A stretch of 64,000 nucleotides of DNA from Prorocentrum cordatum (taxonomy: Eukaryota > Sar > Dinophyceae > Prorocentrales > Prorocentraceae): assembly GCA_963575745.1 (NCBI GenBank), contig CAUYUJ010014324.1, forward strand, positions 7,501-71,500, in the 5' to 3' direction. Below the pieces are notes generated by a model, which was not told the origin of the DNA, ran no database searches, and was given only the letters and a program-made list of their open reading frames with translations. Shown piece after piece: positions 10,661 to 22,212 of this stretch. Each line of letters starts with the position of its first letter. The first letter of the stretch is position 1. A program made the position numbers and the translations under genes.

Positions 10661-10869
10661 TATACACCACACCACCCCGACGTCGTCCAGGACCCTCAAA
10701 AAGTCCTGGGATTCATGAAACAGCCCGCCAGTGGTAACGTATACGCTCCAGTTTCCGATGTTGGTCTTCGTACCTATTGTTTCCTTACAGATTTCGATCG
10801 CACCGAGCGAAAATCTGAGGACTGCCCCTTACGGGCGGGCCGCGCGCCCCTCGGGGCTCTACTGACCCG

Positions 10870-11050
10870 GGCCCCCCAAAAAAGCCGGGTCAGTCGGGCT
10901 CTGCAGAATCCTGCAAAATCCTGGAGGATCCTGCGCGCTAGCCCAGGCCAGTGCACCCCTGGCCCTGCAGGAGCCTGCAAGATCCGGCGCTCTGGCTGAC
11001 CCCCGTTTGCACGGACACCCGCCTCAGTAGAACAAGAAAGAGCGCGCCAG
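10870..11050. repeat. CCTGCAGGATCC repeat shared with 15735-15960
   Basis: The two share TGCACCC, TGGCCCTGCAGGA, CCTGCAAG and GGCGCTC, then GGCTG followed by a CCCCCGTTTGCA/CCCCCGCTTGCA segment. It begins with GGGTCAGTCGGG. Confidence 0.5.
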
Positions 11051-11140
11051 GGGCGGGCCCAGCGCGAATCCAAGAAATCCGCGCGGAGCGCCAACCATTT
11101 ATGTTGATGGCGTTTTTCCTTCTTCGACTCAAGGCTCCCG

Positions 11141-11315
11141 TTAGGTCGGGCATGCCCCCCTACAGGCGGATCTTGGACGAAACATTAAACATACAAAGCA
11201 ACTAATTATTCCCAAATGGTCAAACATCGAAGCACAAATCGTCCCCAGGTTTTTTTTTCCCCTTAAAAAAATATATGTTTGACTACCCCTCCCGTAGAGG
11301 GACAGGCCCGACTGA
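11141..11315. mobile_element. GTCGGGC-TIR element with AGGCTCCCG duplication
   Basis: Starts TTAGGTCGGGCATG and ends GGACAGGCCCGACTGA. AGGCTCCCG lies directly outside both ends (11132-11140 and 11316-11324), a 9 bp target duplication. Interior AT-rich, no coding capacity. Confidence 0.85.
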
Positions 11316-11529
11316 AGGCTCCCGAGGCCTTCCCCTCCCCCCCCCCCCGGAGCGGGCCGGGCGGGCCGGCGGTGCCTTCCGCGCCCTGCTCTGGGCTCAG
11401 CGGCGCCAGGCCTGCGGAGGGAAGGGCGGGGCGCCTCCTCCCCCAGTCCACGGGAACACGGGGGAGGGGGGGGTCCGCGGAGCTGCGGGCGCTGCGGCGG
11501 TGTCGGCCGCCGAGTGGGAGCAGCTTCCC

Positions 11530-11661
11530 TGACCTTCCAGAATGCCACAGCATAGCCCTCCAGACCTGCAGGCCCATCTGGACTGCCCAGAAACCTCGAC
11601 AGGAATTCCGATGTCGGAGTCCTGGCGCTATCTGCTGGCCCTCCGGGAAGGTCAGGGCTGC
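11530..11661. mobile_element. CTGACCTTCCAG inverted-repeat element, copy 2
   Basis: Begins CTGACCTTCCAGA and ends with GGGAAGGTCAGGG, with the internal AGCCCTCCAGA, ATCTGGACTGCCCA and CCTCGACAGGAAT landmarks shared with the copies at 55424 and 56093. Confidence 0.7.
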
Positions 11662-11862
11662 AGCTGGTGCTCCTCGGGCGACGAGATCCGTGCAGATCCA
11701 CCGCCCCTGGCCAGGCCCATTCCTGGGCTCGGGAGCGGCATTGCACGCCCCCCTGCCCTGGCCGGCTCGGTGTCTCGTGCCTTCGTGGAGCGCAGGCTGT
11801 TGGCGCGGCTCTGCGTCAGTGCTGGCGCGGAAAGTTCGGAAGGTGGAGGCCACGGGGATAGG

Positions 11863-11995
11863 ATTAAGTCGGGCCTGTCCCTCTACATGAGGAGTATCCA
11901 ACAGTATGAAAAAATAGCCTTAGGACTATCTGCTTTAGTATTTTTGGCTAGCATGTCTGATCATTATTTTGAGTTTCTCTCATTCTCCCTCCAGA
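11863..11995. mobile_element. GTCGGGC-TIR element, left part only
   Basis: Left terminus TTAAGTCGGGCCTGTCCCTCTACA followed by AT-rich family-like sequence. The matching right end is not found before the GC-rich sequence at 12000. Confidence 0.5.
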
Positions 11996-12135
11996 AGAAG
12001 GCTAGGATAAAAGCCAAAAGCGTGAGAAGCTCGGGCCGCGAGGTCCCCACGCGTCCTCCGCTACCTCCCGGGCGAGGCTCCTCCCGGGCCGCGGGGGGGG
12101 GGCGGAGCGCACGGGCCTCTCCCTGGCCCGTTTGC

Positions 12136-12505
12136 GTCGAGCCGGGCATGTCCCTCCACGGTAGGTTCGCGCGGCGATGGCGCGCCGGCGACGCTGGCGG
12201 AAACGTTCGAGGTTAAATTCCGCACGATGGAGCGGCGCGGAAACTCCGAGGGGCATGGTCACGCCACGGGACCCGACAGGACTCAACCTTGGGCCATCGG
12301 GACCATCGGGGCCATCGAGACGGCGTCAAAAACCTTCGCGTGCGCCGACGCCGCACGAACCTACCGTACAGGAGTAATTCTTAAAAATACGCAAACAATG
12401 CTCTGGGGACGATTTTGCTTTGTTTTTGAAAATTTCGGGGCATCTTGTTGACTATCTTGTAGTTTCCCTTCAACATCCGCCTTTAGGAGGATATGCCTGA
12501 CCTCA
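12136..12505. mobile_element. GTCGGGC-TIR element interrupted by another inverted-repeat element
   Basis: The outer left end (GCCGGGCATGTCCCTCCAC) is at 12142-12157. The outer right half, with CTGGGGACGATTTT and the end AGGAGGATATGCCTGACC, is at 12371-12500. Between them, GGTAGGTTCGCGCGGCG near 12160 has its complement (CGCCGCACGAACCTACC) near 12351, delimiting an inner insert of about 210 bp. Confidence 0.6.
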
Positions 12506-12897
12506 TCTTTGCGCCAGCTCTCCCGGGGCGCGCCCTGTCCGTTTTCCCCTGTTCCCCCCCGTCCTGCATCTGGTAGTGGTGGTGGACAGTTTGCCCATCA
12601 GTCGTGGCAAGAGTCACGACGTCGGAGGTCCGAAGGAGGGGTCGGGGGCGTCCAGGAGGGGCGGGGGGCGTCCACGAGCGGGATTCGCAGATCATGGCCC
12701 GAAGCATGTGTGCGGACGAGGGGGAACGCAAACTGGAAAGAAATCTGCGGGAGGTCATCGTAGGAACTATCCGTGGCAATTCAATCAGGTTGCCAGGCGG
12801 GATTTGGGCCAGATTAAACGGGGTCAGGCCAGATCGGGCCAGTTTTCGATCACGGATCTACCAGCGCCGATGCTGGATTGAACCTCCCAGGAGCTGC

Positions 12898-13076
12898 ATC
12901 CTGCAATTAATCCGTATCATAAGGATGTGCGGTAAAGATGCAAGGGCCTTGGAGGCCCATGTGAACGTTTTTTCGAACGAGGTTGGCCTGCGAAAGTCGC
13001 TAAGGATGGGCCGAAGGGGCAAGGATGCAAGGGTACCCTTGAGACTGTTGCCTATCCTTACTATGCGGGTTGACTG
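12898..13076. mobile_element. AGTCAACC / AAGGATG element, best copy
   Basis: Left CCGTATCATAAGGATG and right CCTTACTATGCGGGTTGACTG are inverted relative to each other. Interior landmarks: GATGCAAGGGCCTTGGAGGCC, TCGCTAAGGATGGGC, GGGGCAAGGATGCAAGGGTA. Other copies: 3119, 6694, 51744, 59985. Confidence 0.65.
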
Positions 13077-13276
13077 TAAGCAAGGCGGGACCAGGGGAAG
13101 AAGAGGGGGACATGAAATCTGGGGCGACGTCGTGGCCCATGCCATGAAGGCGCCCAGACGGCCCTTTAAGGTCCCCAGGAGAACCACCAGACGACCCAAG
13201 GAGTCCTCAAGATAAGATCCCCCGAGGCGCTGCCAAGAGGCACCAACAGGCCCCCGAAGAGCCCCTCAAAAGGCCC

Positions 13277-13422
13277 CTCTCCTCCTCCTCCTCCTCCTCC
13301 TCCTCCTCCTCCTCCTCCTCCTCCTCCTCCTCCTCCTCCTCTTGCTCCTCCTCCTCCTCCTCCTCCTCCACCTCCACCTCCACCTCCTCCTCCTCCTCCT
13401 CCTCCTCCTCCTCCTCCTCCTC
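13277..13422. repeat. (CTC)n microsatellite
   Basis: Almost uninterrupted CTC triplets with a short CACCTC segment. The minus-strand poly-Glu and poly-Arg frames through it are artefacts. Confidence 0.95.
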
Positions 13423-13424
13423 AA

Positions 13425-14560
13425 GGGCGGAAGTGGCACAAATGACGGTCTCCCGTGCTGCCTTGAATAGCGCCGCCCAACATGTTGGACTGGCACGGTG
13501 GTGGACTTGCCGCAAGCAGCTGGATAATCCTTCATTTCGCAGCATAATCTCTCGGTGTCGCCACAAATCGGCCGCACACTGTTTTGGGCAGTGCCTGAGA
13601 CCGCCGAAATCCAACATTGACAGAACACACCTGCCCATGGAATTCACATGATCGAGCAGTCCTCCTGTCCGCAATTTCGTCTGCCCCCGGTGCCGTCGCA
13701 AATGCGTTGCCGATCCTCATCGGTTTCCTCGCGATCGTCGCCTCCCATGCCGCGATAGAGAATGAATAACTTCAATGAGAGGACAAGGCGGAGACGGAGG
13801 AGGCGGAGGACAAGAAGGTAACAACACCTACCACTTCCCAGCATACGCTCGCGACAGGACGTCCTGCGCATGCGTACTGCAGGTGAGCTCAGTGGCGAGA
13901 CTGCTTAGCGGGCAAACTGTCAATGTCAACAGAAACAACAGTAGCGAAGTATGCCGAAAATGAATCAACCGAAACAACATGAATATACATCATGCGCGGT
14001 GCTAATCTGGATCCGTCAGGAGGCTCTGGACAGGTGGTCGCAAACACGCTAGAAGGAACCTACCGAATTCCATCATGAAGCAGACAACCACAAAACCAAC
14101 AGCACCAACAACGCGCTGGCAGATGAACACTGCGTGATCTCGTATGTGCTCGCAGGCGCTGCTGTCAAGAACTGCGGACATTCGGAGGTCGCGGATACAC
14201 GCTAATCGCTTCGCAATAACTCCCAGCGAGCGGCTGAAAAGCGCACAGGCATCGTGACGCCCTAAGGAACCACGAACACAGAGCGAATGGGGCTTTTCTG
14301 GCCACGGCGATCCTCGGCCAAGAACAGTTTCCACGACCTAGACCTTTGGATGCCATGACAAGGGACACCCTAGCAATCTTATCGTTGGATTAAACATGTG
14401 TGTAAACTGTTTGTACAATGTTATAAGCATGTGTGCAACATGGTGTTTGCATGCATAAGACAGGTTAAACTTATATTTAGGCATCTGGCAATGATTTGGC
14501 AACATGCTTCTTCTCCATTGACCGTTGTTCACAAACTTACACCTAAGGAGCGTCCCGAGA
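13425..14560. other. Low-repeat, AT-richer block with no recognised gene
   Basis: Unlike its surroundings this stretch carries none of the repeat families recognised elsewhere, and 14380-14560 is clearly AT-richer. A minus-strand frame of 110 codons at 14002-14334 has one hydrophobic segment but no recognisable domain. It could hold short exons or a promoter. Nothing firmer is visible. Confidence 0.3.
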
Positions 14561-15119
14561 ATGAGTTACTCCTGAGCCAAAAGTGGTCCCTCTTTCGGCG
14601 TCGTGGCTGCACGCATCTCGTCAACCGATGGACTCCGCAGCAGCAGCAGCAAGCACAAGCGAGCGCACTGCAGCAGACGCACAGGAGGAACTCGCCGACC
14701 CCTGTGGGGTCTCCTCGGCGTGCGACCCTTCCCCGAACCCATAAACCGAGAGACCAGTCCAGCCAGCTTACAGTCGGCGGCGGATCTCATATTAGATATT
14801 GAAACTAGAAAGTGGATCACATAGTTATTGAACCTCCACTGTTTGAGGCTCTCGTCCTCAGGGCCCCATCCCTCGGGGCCGCGTCTTTGAACCGCCGATG
14901 CAAGGAGAGAGATGGTCCGGCCGAACCTGCCGAACCCGCCTGCGGGCTCGTCTGCCCCAGAAATGCTCCCGATCGCGTTGAAATCCCACCAGACGGTCTC
15001 AAGATGGCCCTAAAGGGAGCCAAGGCAGCCCAAGACGGCCCTTCTGTAGTCGCAGCCGTCGTCGTCACTCTGTCGCCGCCGCCGTCGCGCGCACGCGCGC
15101 GCGGGGAAGCCCCGGTCCT

Positions 15120-15160
15120 GGCGCCGATCCAAGAAATCCGCGCGGAACGCCGAGAAATTA
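15120..15160 (+). repeat. Half of a CCGCGCGGATTTCTTGGAT foldback element
   Basis: Contains GATCCAAGAAATCCGCGCGG, the right arm of the hairpin family complete at 50191-50320. A similar half is at 11067-11095. Confidence 0.5.
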
Positions 15161-15734
15161 GGTTCATGCCGATTTTTGTTCTTCGACCGATGGTGACGAC
15201 GGAAGCTTCCCCCAGCATCGGGCGTTGCTTGATGGGCGGGGCAATAAACGGGGGGGTGAAGAAAATATGCCTTCAGGGCTCCTTTTCTGCAACCCGCGAC
15301 CTCCCCAACCCAAACGTGCGATGTCCTGACTTTGAAAATACGGGGTCCCCAGAAGCCCCGACCTTTTCCCTGGGACCGCTTCTTCGACCCAGGTTGCTTT
15401 TTGACTGTCCGGGGGCCCTGTAGGGGCCCCCATGAGGCCCAAAGCGGCCAAACACCACCCCCCTGCCCTTCTTTCGGGGATACGTGACACTCGGGTTCGG
15501 GGGACTCGGGTTGGCCTGACGGGGCCATCATAAAAATGACGAGACCCACTCTGACATTTGACGCGAACTCCCGCTGAAAATTTCCTACGAATGCTGGACC
15601 GTCAACACCCAGGACGCGCAAATCAAACATTGCGCCGGCAACCCCGAGCTCCGGCGCGTACTCGAATCTTACGTCTGTCTCCCTGCTCCCTCAGGACGCG
15701 AGACAACGCCCCCCTCCCTCCCCCCCTCGGGGAT

Positions 15735-15960
15735 CTTCTGACCCGGGTCAATCCAGACCCGGGTCAATCAGGCCTTTGAATCCTGCAAGGTCCTGCAACG
15801 TCCTGACAGATCTTGCACCCAAACCCGGTCAATGCGACAGATCCTGCAGGATCCTGCACCCATCCCCGGGTCAGCATGCGACCCTGGCCCTGCAGGATCC
15901 TGCAAGGTCGGGCGCTCCGGCTGCCCCCCGCTTGCATGTACCCACGTCTCTTGAGCCCCG
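15735..15960. repeat. CCTGCAGGATCC / ACCCGGGTCAAT repeat
   Basis: Begins with two ACCCGGGTCAAT units and continues with TCCTGCA decamers, then shares the TGGCCCTGCAGGATCCTGCA ... CCCCCCGCTTGCATG end with 10870-11050. Confidence 0.5.
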
Positions 15961-15974
15961 ACACCCGCAATGAG

Positions 15975-16190
15975 ACCCCAAAATCGAATCGACAAGTCGG
16001 ACCGGCGATCGATACGAATCGGATCGACGGAAATCGGCAACCGCATCGGGAAACATCGCATCGGCGGACATCGGCAGGCTGGTGTGCCTCCAGTGAGATC
16101 GGAGCCCAGACCGGAATCCCGAGCCGAATCGAATCGGTATAGGAAGCCATCGAAGTCGAATCGCATCGAACCGGAGGAATCGAAACGAGC
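15975..16190. repeat. Degenerate ATCGG / AATCG pentamer tract
   Basis: Repeated AATCG, ATCGG and GAATCGG words. Similar tracts lie at 59150-59310, 62160-62291 and 62458-62580. Confidence 0.55.
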
Positions 16191-16202
16191 CCCGACCCCC
16201 GC

Positions 16203-16432
16203 TTGAGCAGGGACAGACCGTCCCGGCATTCCTGTAGGCCAACCACGACATGTTCTTAGAACCCAAAAATGTTCGAAAAACAAAGACCATGTTCTTAGAG
16301 CAGAAGCCCGATGTGTTAAAGCAAGACAGCCCCGGCCAGAAATGTTCTAAGAACATTTTGTGGAAACGACAGGTTCTTAGAACATTGTTTGGTAGGCCTA
16401 TAGGCACGCCAGGACGCTTCGCCACTGCTTGA
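16203..16432. mobile_element. TTGAGCAGGGAC MITE-like element, copy 2
   Basis: Left TTGAGCAGGGACAGACCGTC, right GACGCTTCGCCACTGCTTGA, imperfectly inverted over about 35 bp. Internal TGTTCTTAGAAC and ATGTTCTAAGAACATT palindromes match 53201-53433 closely. No coding capacity. Confidence 0.75.
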
Positions 16433-16479
16433 CCCGCGCGCCGCCGTCAAATCCGTCAAATACCCCAAGCATAATCAAG

Positions 16480-16566
16480 CATACGCAAAAAACGTCCCCA
16501 GACTGTTTTTTGTTGTTTACTATATTTTTGGATATTCCCCCTGTACAGGGACAGGCCCGACTTAAA
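16480..16566. mobile_element. GTCGGGC-TIR element, right half
   Basis: AACGTCCCCAGACTGTTTTTT followed by TTGGATATTCCCCCTGTA and GGGACAGGCCCGACTTAA. It abuts the preceding TTGAGCAGGGAC element, so the left half may have been displaced. Confidence 0.6.
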
Positions 16567-16970
16567 ACGAGCCCCGACCCCGACCGAAACGAGCCCAACC
16601 GAATGCCCCGAAACGAGCCCCGACCCCTGCGCGCGCCGCCGTCGTAGCCCCAGCCGCACCCGCTCGAGCCTTCGGCCGAGGCGCGCGGCGTCCCCGCGGC
16701 GGCGCTGCTCGCCGACCTGCTGCTGTTGGAGCCCCGCACCTGGCGGGCGCCGCGGGCGGGGCGGAGCCCCGCCCCCCCCACCCCCCGACCCCTTCGAGCC
16801 ATGAAAAAATCACGACTGCAGGTTTTTCCCAACCCTCCTGCGTTGGGTTCTCGTTTTGAATAGAGCAGCTGCGGTCGCGACTCCTCTCCTCTCCTCTCCC
16901 GCCCCCTCCTCCTTTCCTCTTCCGCCCTGCTTCCTACCTCGCTCGCTCCTGCGTGCCAGTTTGTCTCCTA

Positions 16971-18475
16971 CCTCACCATCCCTGGGGGACTGCGATCTGC
17001 GAAACTGTCACCACTTTCGAGGGCTGCTGGGGGGCCCAGCGGAGTGGGGTCATACGCAGATTCAGATTACACCTCGCCATCCCTGGGGGGCTGCGATCTG
17101 CGAAACTGTCACCACTTTCGAGGGCTGCTGGGGAGCCCAACGGAGTGGGGTCGTACGCAGATCCAGATTCGACCTCGCCATCCCTGTGGGGCTGCGATCT
17201 GCGAAACTGTCGCAACTTTCGAGGGCTGCTTCGGGGGTCAGCGACGCAGATCCAGATTCGACCTCGCCATCCCTGGGGGGCTGCGATCTGCGAAACTGTC
17301 ACCACTTTCGAGGGCTGCTGGGGGCCCAGCGGAGTGGGGTCATACACAGATTCAGATTAGACCTCGCCATCCCTGGGGGGCTGCGATCTGCGAAACTGTC
17401 ACCACTTTCCAGGGCTGCTGGGGGGCCCAGCGGAGTGGGGTCATACGCAGATTCAGATTACACCTCGCCATCCCTGGGGGGCTACGATCTGCGAAACTGT
17501 CGCAACTTTCGAGGGCTGCTTCGGGGGTCAGCGGAGTGACGTCATACGCAGATTCAGATTCGACCTCGCCATCCCTGGGGGGCTGCGATCTGCGAAACTG
17601 TCACCACTTTCGAGGGCTGCTGGGGGCCCAGCGGAGTGGGGTCATACGCAGATTCAGATTACACCTCGCCATCCCTGGGGGGCTGCGATCTGCGAAACTG
17701 TAACCACTTTCGAGGGCTGCTGGGGGGGGGGGCAGCGGAGTGGGGTCATACGCAGATTCAGACTACACCTCGCCATCCCTGGATGGCTGCGATCTGCGAA
17801 ACTGTCACCACTTTCGAGGGCTGCTGGGGGGCCCAGCGGAGTGGGGTCATACGCAGATTCAGATTACACCTCGCCATCCCTGGAGGGCTGCATCTGCGAA
17901 ACTGTCGCCACTTTCCAGGGCTGCTGGGGGGCCCAGCGGAGTGGGGTCATACGCAGATTCAGATTACACCTCGCCATCCCTGGGGGGCTGCGATCTGCGA
18001 AACTGTAACCACTTTCGAGGGCTGCTGGGGGGCCAGGCGGAGTGGGGTCATACGCAGATTCAGATTCGACCTCGCCATCCCTGTGGGGCTGCGATCTGCG
18101 AAACTGTAACCACTTTCGAGGGCTGCTGGGGGGCCAGGCGGAGTAGGGTCATACGCAGATTCAGACTACACCTCGCCATCCCTGGAGGGCTGCGATCTGC
18201 GAAACTGTCGCCACTTTCGAGGGCTGCTGGGGGGCCCAGCGGAGTGGGGTCATACGCAGATTCAGACTACACCTCGCCATCCCTGGGAAGCTGCGATCTG
18301 CCAAACTGTCGCCACTTTCGAGGGCTGCTGGGGGGCCCAGCGGAGTGGGGTCATACGCAGATTCAGATTAGACCTCGCCATCCCTGGGGGGCTGCGATCT
18401 GCGAAACTGTCGCCACTTTGGAGGGCTACTGGGGGGCCCAGCGGAGTGACGTCATAATTACGCAGATTCAGATTA
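16971..18475 (+). repeat. Satellite of about 100 bp, roughly 15 units
   Basis: Each unit reads CCTCGCCATCCCTGG, GGGCTGCGATCTGCGAAACT, GTCACCACTTTCGAGGGCTG, CTGGGGGGCCCAGCGGAGTG and ATACGCAGATTCAGATTACA with small changes. Unit length varies between about 87 and 103 bp. One unit near 17220 lacks part of its end. The long frames across it change frame between units and are not genes. Confidence 0.95.
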
Positions 18476-18696
18476 CCGCCCATTCCATCCTTCTCCTGCC
18501 CCTCGTTCCTGTCCCCGTCATTCTCCGAGCCTTGGGCCTCAATCCTTGTTCTTTCGATCGTCGTCCTGTGAGTCGTGCAACGCATGCGCATCCCATGTAG
18601 TTTGCGCAGCAGTTCACCGCGTCTACACTGTCATTGTTCCTGCTATTGTTGGCCTACTCCTCTTGCCACTTGATGCACATGGGTTGGGTACGTCTC

Positions 18697-18852
18697 AGGG
18701 TAATTCCACTTTCGGCCCCGTAAGGGGCCCTCCCCGGGCCTCGGGGCCGTCAAACAAAAAAATACTCGGGATGAAGAGCCGGCCCCCGGGAGTGGGTCCA
18801 GACCTCTTGGGGGTTGCGTCATGAAATAATTATTCACTGCGTGGGGTTCCCC
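18697..18852 (-). repeat. GC-rich dispersed repeat, inverted copy
   Basis: Reverse-complement relative of 366-520: GGCCCCGTAAGGGGCC, CTCGGGATGAAGAGC, CCCGGGAGTGGGTCCAGACC, TCATGAAATAA. Confidence 0.45.
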
Positions 18853-18931
18853 ATATGTGCATCTCCTTGCTGGCGCTCCCTTGGCGGTGGGACTCGGTGA
18901 GGACGAATCTGGATTTAAGTGTGACTGAGCT

Positions 18932-18932
<1 letters not shown>

Positions 18933-18962
<30 letters not shown>

Positions 18963-19254
18963 CTCTCTCTGTCTCTCTCTCTCTCTCTGCCCTCTCTCTG
19001 TCTCTGCCTCTCTTTCCCTGCCTCTCTCTCTCTCTGTCTCTCTCTCTGCCTCTCTCTCTCTGCCTCTCTCTCTCTGCCTCTCTCTCTGTGCCTCTCTCTC
19101 TCTCTGCCTCTATCTCTGCCTCTCTCTCTCTCTCTCTCCTCTCTCTCTTCTCTCTATTCTCTCTCTGCTCCCTCCTCTCTCTCTCAACCTCCCTCTCTCT
19201 CTCTCTCGCTCTCTCTCTTCTCTTCTCTTCTCTTCTCTTCTCTCTCTCTATATA

Positions 19255-19304
<50 letters not shown>

Positions 19305-19511
19305 TTCGCTCTCTCGCTCTCTCTTGCTCTCTCTCGCTCTCTGTCGCTCTCTCTCGCTCTCTCTCTCTCTCTCTCGCTCTCACTCGCTCTCTCTCGCTCT
19401 CTCTCGCTCTCCCTCGCTCTCTCCCGCTCTCTCTCTCTCTCTGCTCTCTCTCTCTCTCTCTCGTCTCTCGCTCTCTCTCTCTCTCTATCTCTCTCTTCTC
19501 TTCTCTTCGCT

Positions 19512-19549
<38 letters not shown>

Positions 19550-20047
19550 CTCTCTCTCCCCCCCCCTCTCTCTCCACTTTCTCTCTCTCTCTCTCTCCTC
19601 TCTCTCTCCCTTCTATCTCTATCTCTCTCTTCTCTCTCTCTTCTCTCATCTCTCTCTCTCATCTCTCTCTTTCCCCCCCCCCCTCTCTTCTCCACTTTCT
19701 CTCTCTCTCTTCTCTCTCTCTCCTCTCTCCTCTCTCTCTTTCTATCTCTATTTCTCCTCTCTCGCTGTCTCTCTTTTCTCTCTCTCTTCGCTCTCTCTCC
19801 TATCTCTTCTCTCTTCTCTCTTTTCCTCTCGCCTGTCTCCTCTCTCAACTCGCCTCTCTCTCTCTCTCCGTCTCTCTCTCTCTCTCTCTCTCTCCTCTCC
19901 CTCTCTCTCGCTTCTCTCTCTCTCTTTCTTGTCTCTCTCGCTCTCTCTCCTCTCTCTCTTTCTCTCTCCATTATCTCTCTCTCTCTCTATCTTCCTTCTC
20001 TCTCTCTCTCTCTTCCTCGCTCTCTCTCTCTCTCGCTCTTGCTCGCG

Positions 20048-20091
<44 letters not shown>

Positions 20092-20177
20092 CGCTCGCGC
20101 TCGCGCTCGCGCTCAGGCGCTCCGCGCCTCGCGCTCCGGGCTCGCGGCGCGCTCTCTCTCTCTCTCTCGCTCTCTCG

Positions 20178-20251
<74 letters not shown>

Positions 20252-20262
20252 CTGCTCTCTTC
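18933..20262. repeat. (TC)n polypyrimidine tract, 1.3 kb
   Basis: Almost all CT dinucleotides on the plus strand, with clusters of CTCTCG, CTCTTC, CTCTGC and one GC-rich island near 20095-20150. Open frames of 300-485 codons (Ser-Leu repeats plus, Arg-Glu repeats minus) are automatic in a dinucleotide repeat and are not genes. Confidence 0.98.
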
Positions 20263-20410
20263 GCCACTGGCTTCTGACGGAGTCTGGGTTAGGTGAGCCT
20301 GAGTGTGGGTGAGTCTGAGTATGGATACGTCTGTATGTGCCTGACTCTGAAGAAATGAATCTGAGTGTGAGTGAGCTTGTGTATGAGTGAGTCTGGGTGC
20401 GAGTCTGAAT

Positions 20411-21649
20411 CCCAATGGTGCCCCTGGCAGCGTCTGGCGACTAGGAGGCCCGGGCCGGCTCCTCTTTGGGAAGCCAAAATGCTGCCCCTGGCAGCGTTTG
20501 GTGACTATGAAGCCCCTGGTGGACCCCCCTTGGGGCTCCCAAGTGATGCCCCTGGCAGCGTTTTGTGATCATGAGGCTCTCAAGAGATACATGTTGGGGG
20601 CGCCAAGCGGCATTTCTACTTGAGGCGTCCCCCCATATCGCGCGAACGGGCTCGTGAGATCAGCCAGGTGGCTCCCCCTTGGGCTTCCCGACTGGGGCTT
20701 CCCAATGATGCCCCTGGCAGCGTTTATGTGACCATGAGGCTTTCAAGAAACACAATTTGGGGAGGCAAACGGCAATTCTAGCTGAGGCGTCCCACTCCGA
20801 TCGGGCGCGAACGGGCTCGTGAGATCAGCCAGGGTGGCTCCCCGTTGGGGCTCCCAAATGATGCCCCTGGCAGCGTTTTTGCGACCATGAGGCTCTCAAG
20901 AGATACATGTTGGGGACGCCAAACGGCAATTCTAGCTGAGGCGTCCCACCAAAATCGGCGCGAACGGGCTCGTGATATCAGCCATGGTGGCTCCCCCTTG
21001 GGGCTCCCAAATGATGCCCCTGGCAGCGTTTTGTGATCATGAGGCTCTCAAGAGAGACATGTTGGGGAGGCCAAACGGCAAGTTTAGCTGAGACGTCCCA
21101 CCAAAATCGGCGCGAACGGGCTCGTGATATCAGCCAGGGTGGCTCCCCCTTGGGGCTCCCAAATGATGCCCCTGGCAGCGTTTTGTGATCATGAGGCTCT
21201 CAAGAGAGACATGTTGGGGAAGCCAAACGGCAATTTTAGCTGAGACGTCCCACCAAAATCGGCGCGAACGGGCTCGTGATATCAGCCAGGGTGGCTCCCC
21301 CTTGGGGCTCCCAAATGATGCCCCTGGCAGCGTTTTGTGATCATGAGGCTCTCAAGAGAGACATGTTGGGGAGGCCAAGCGGCAATTTTAGCTGAGACGT
21401 CCCACCAAAATCGGCGCGAACGGGCTCGTGATATCAGCCAGGGTGGCTCCCCCTTGGGGCTCCCAATTGATGCCCCTGGCAGCGTTTTGTGACCATGAGG
21501 CTCTCAAGAGAGACATGTTGGGGAGGCCAAACGGCAATTTTAGCTGAGACGTCCCACCAAAATCGGCGCGAACGGGCTCGTGAGATCAGCCAGGGTGGCC
21601 CCCCCTTGGGGCTCCCAAATGATGCCCCTGGCAGCGTTTTGTGATCATG
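20411..21649 (+). repeat. 152 bp satellite
   Basis: GATGCCCCTGGCAGCGTTTT recurs at about 20860, 21012, 21164, 21316, 21468 and 21621, spacing 152-153 bp. Units also carry CATGAGGCTCTCAAGAGA, ACATGTTGGGGA, GGCGCGAACGGGCTCGTGA. Two shorter 64 bp units start the array. Confidence 0.95.
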
Positions 21650-21654
21650 AGAGA

Positions 21655-21865
21655 GTGTGAGTGAAATCTCTTATCTTGTCTTAGCTTATCTTATATCAAC
21701 TCATCTTATCGCATCATATCTTGTCTTATCTTATTACTCCATAGGCTGTCTTATCTTATCTATTATCCTACCTTGTCATATATCTTATCTTACCTTATCA
21801 TATCTTGTGATATCTTATCTTATCTTGTAGTATCTTATCTTGTCTTGTCTTATCTGGTGATTATC
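21655..21865. repeat. TTATC / TTGTC pentamer array
   Basis: Degenerate tandem TCTTATCTTATC with TTGTC and CATATC variants, immediately after the 152 bp satellite. Confidence 0.85.
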
Positions 21866-22212
21866 ATTGGGAGGAGGGAGGCGCGAGCGGGAGGAAGGAG
21901 GAGCAGTGGGAGGCGTCAGAGTAATAACAAGAACCCCAATCCTTAGGATATGGGGAAAAACATGACGTCGGGGGTCTGGGGCCGGCGGCGACGAGAGGGG
22001 CGAATCGCCCAGGGGAGAGCAATGCCTGTATCCAGGGGCGCCGATGTTCTGTCTTCGACAGGGCTCCCGGGCGCATGCGTGTATTGCACGCCCCCGGGGC
22101 TGTTCGCCCCTGTCGTCGCCTCGGACCCGCCCCCCCTCGGGGGGGTTGGGCGCCGCCGCTGGCGGTCGTCTCTCCGCTCGGAGGTCGGAGAGGGGGGTAA
22201 ACGGGTGTGGTG

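Noticed and set aside
16953-18600. Plus-strand frames of 135-286 codons with a repeated Cys-Asp-Leu-Arg motif
   Set aside because: Tempting as a repeat protein, but the unit length is not a stable multiple of three and the frame changes between units, as expected for a satellite.
18643-20312. Open frames of 317-485 codons on both strands
   Set aside because: They are automatic translations of a CT dinucleotide repeat (Ser-Leu or Arg-Glu) with no other content.
20860-21640. Regular 152 bp repeats as a possible CRISPR-like array
   Set aside because: The whole 152 bp unit is conserved, with no unique spacers, in a eukaryotic context and without cas genes.
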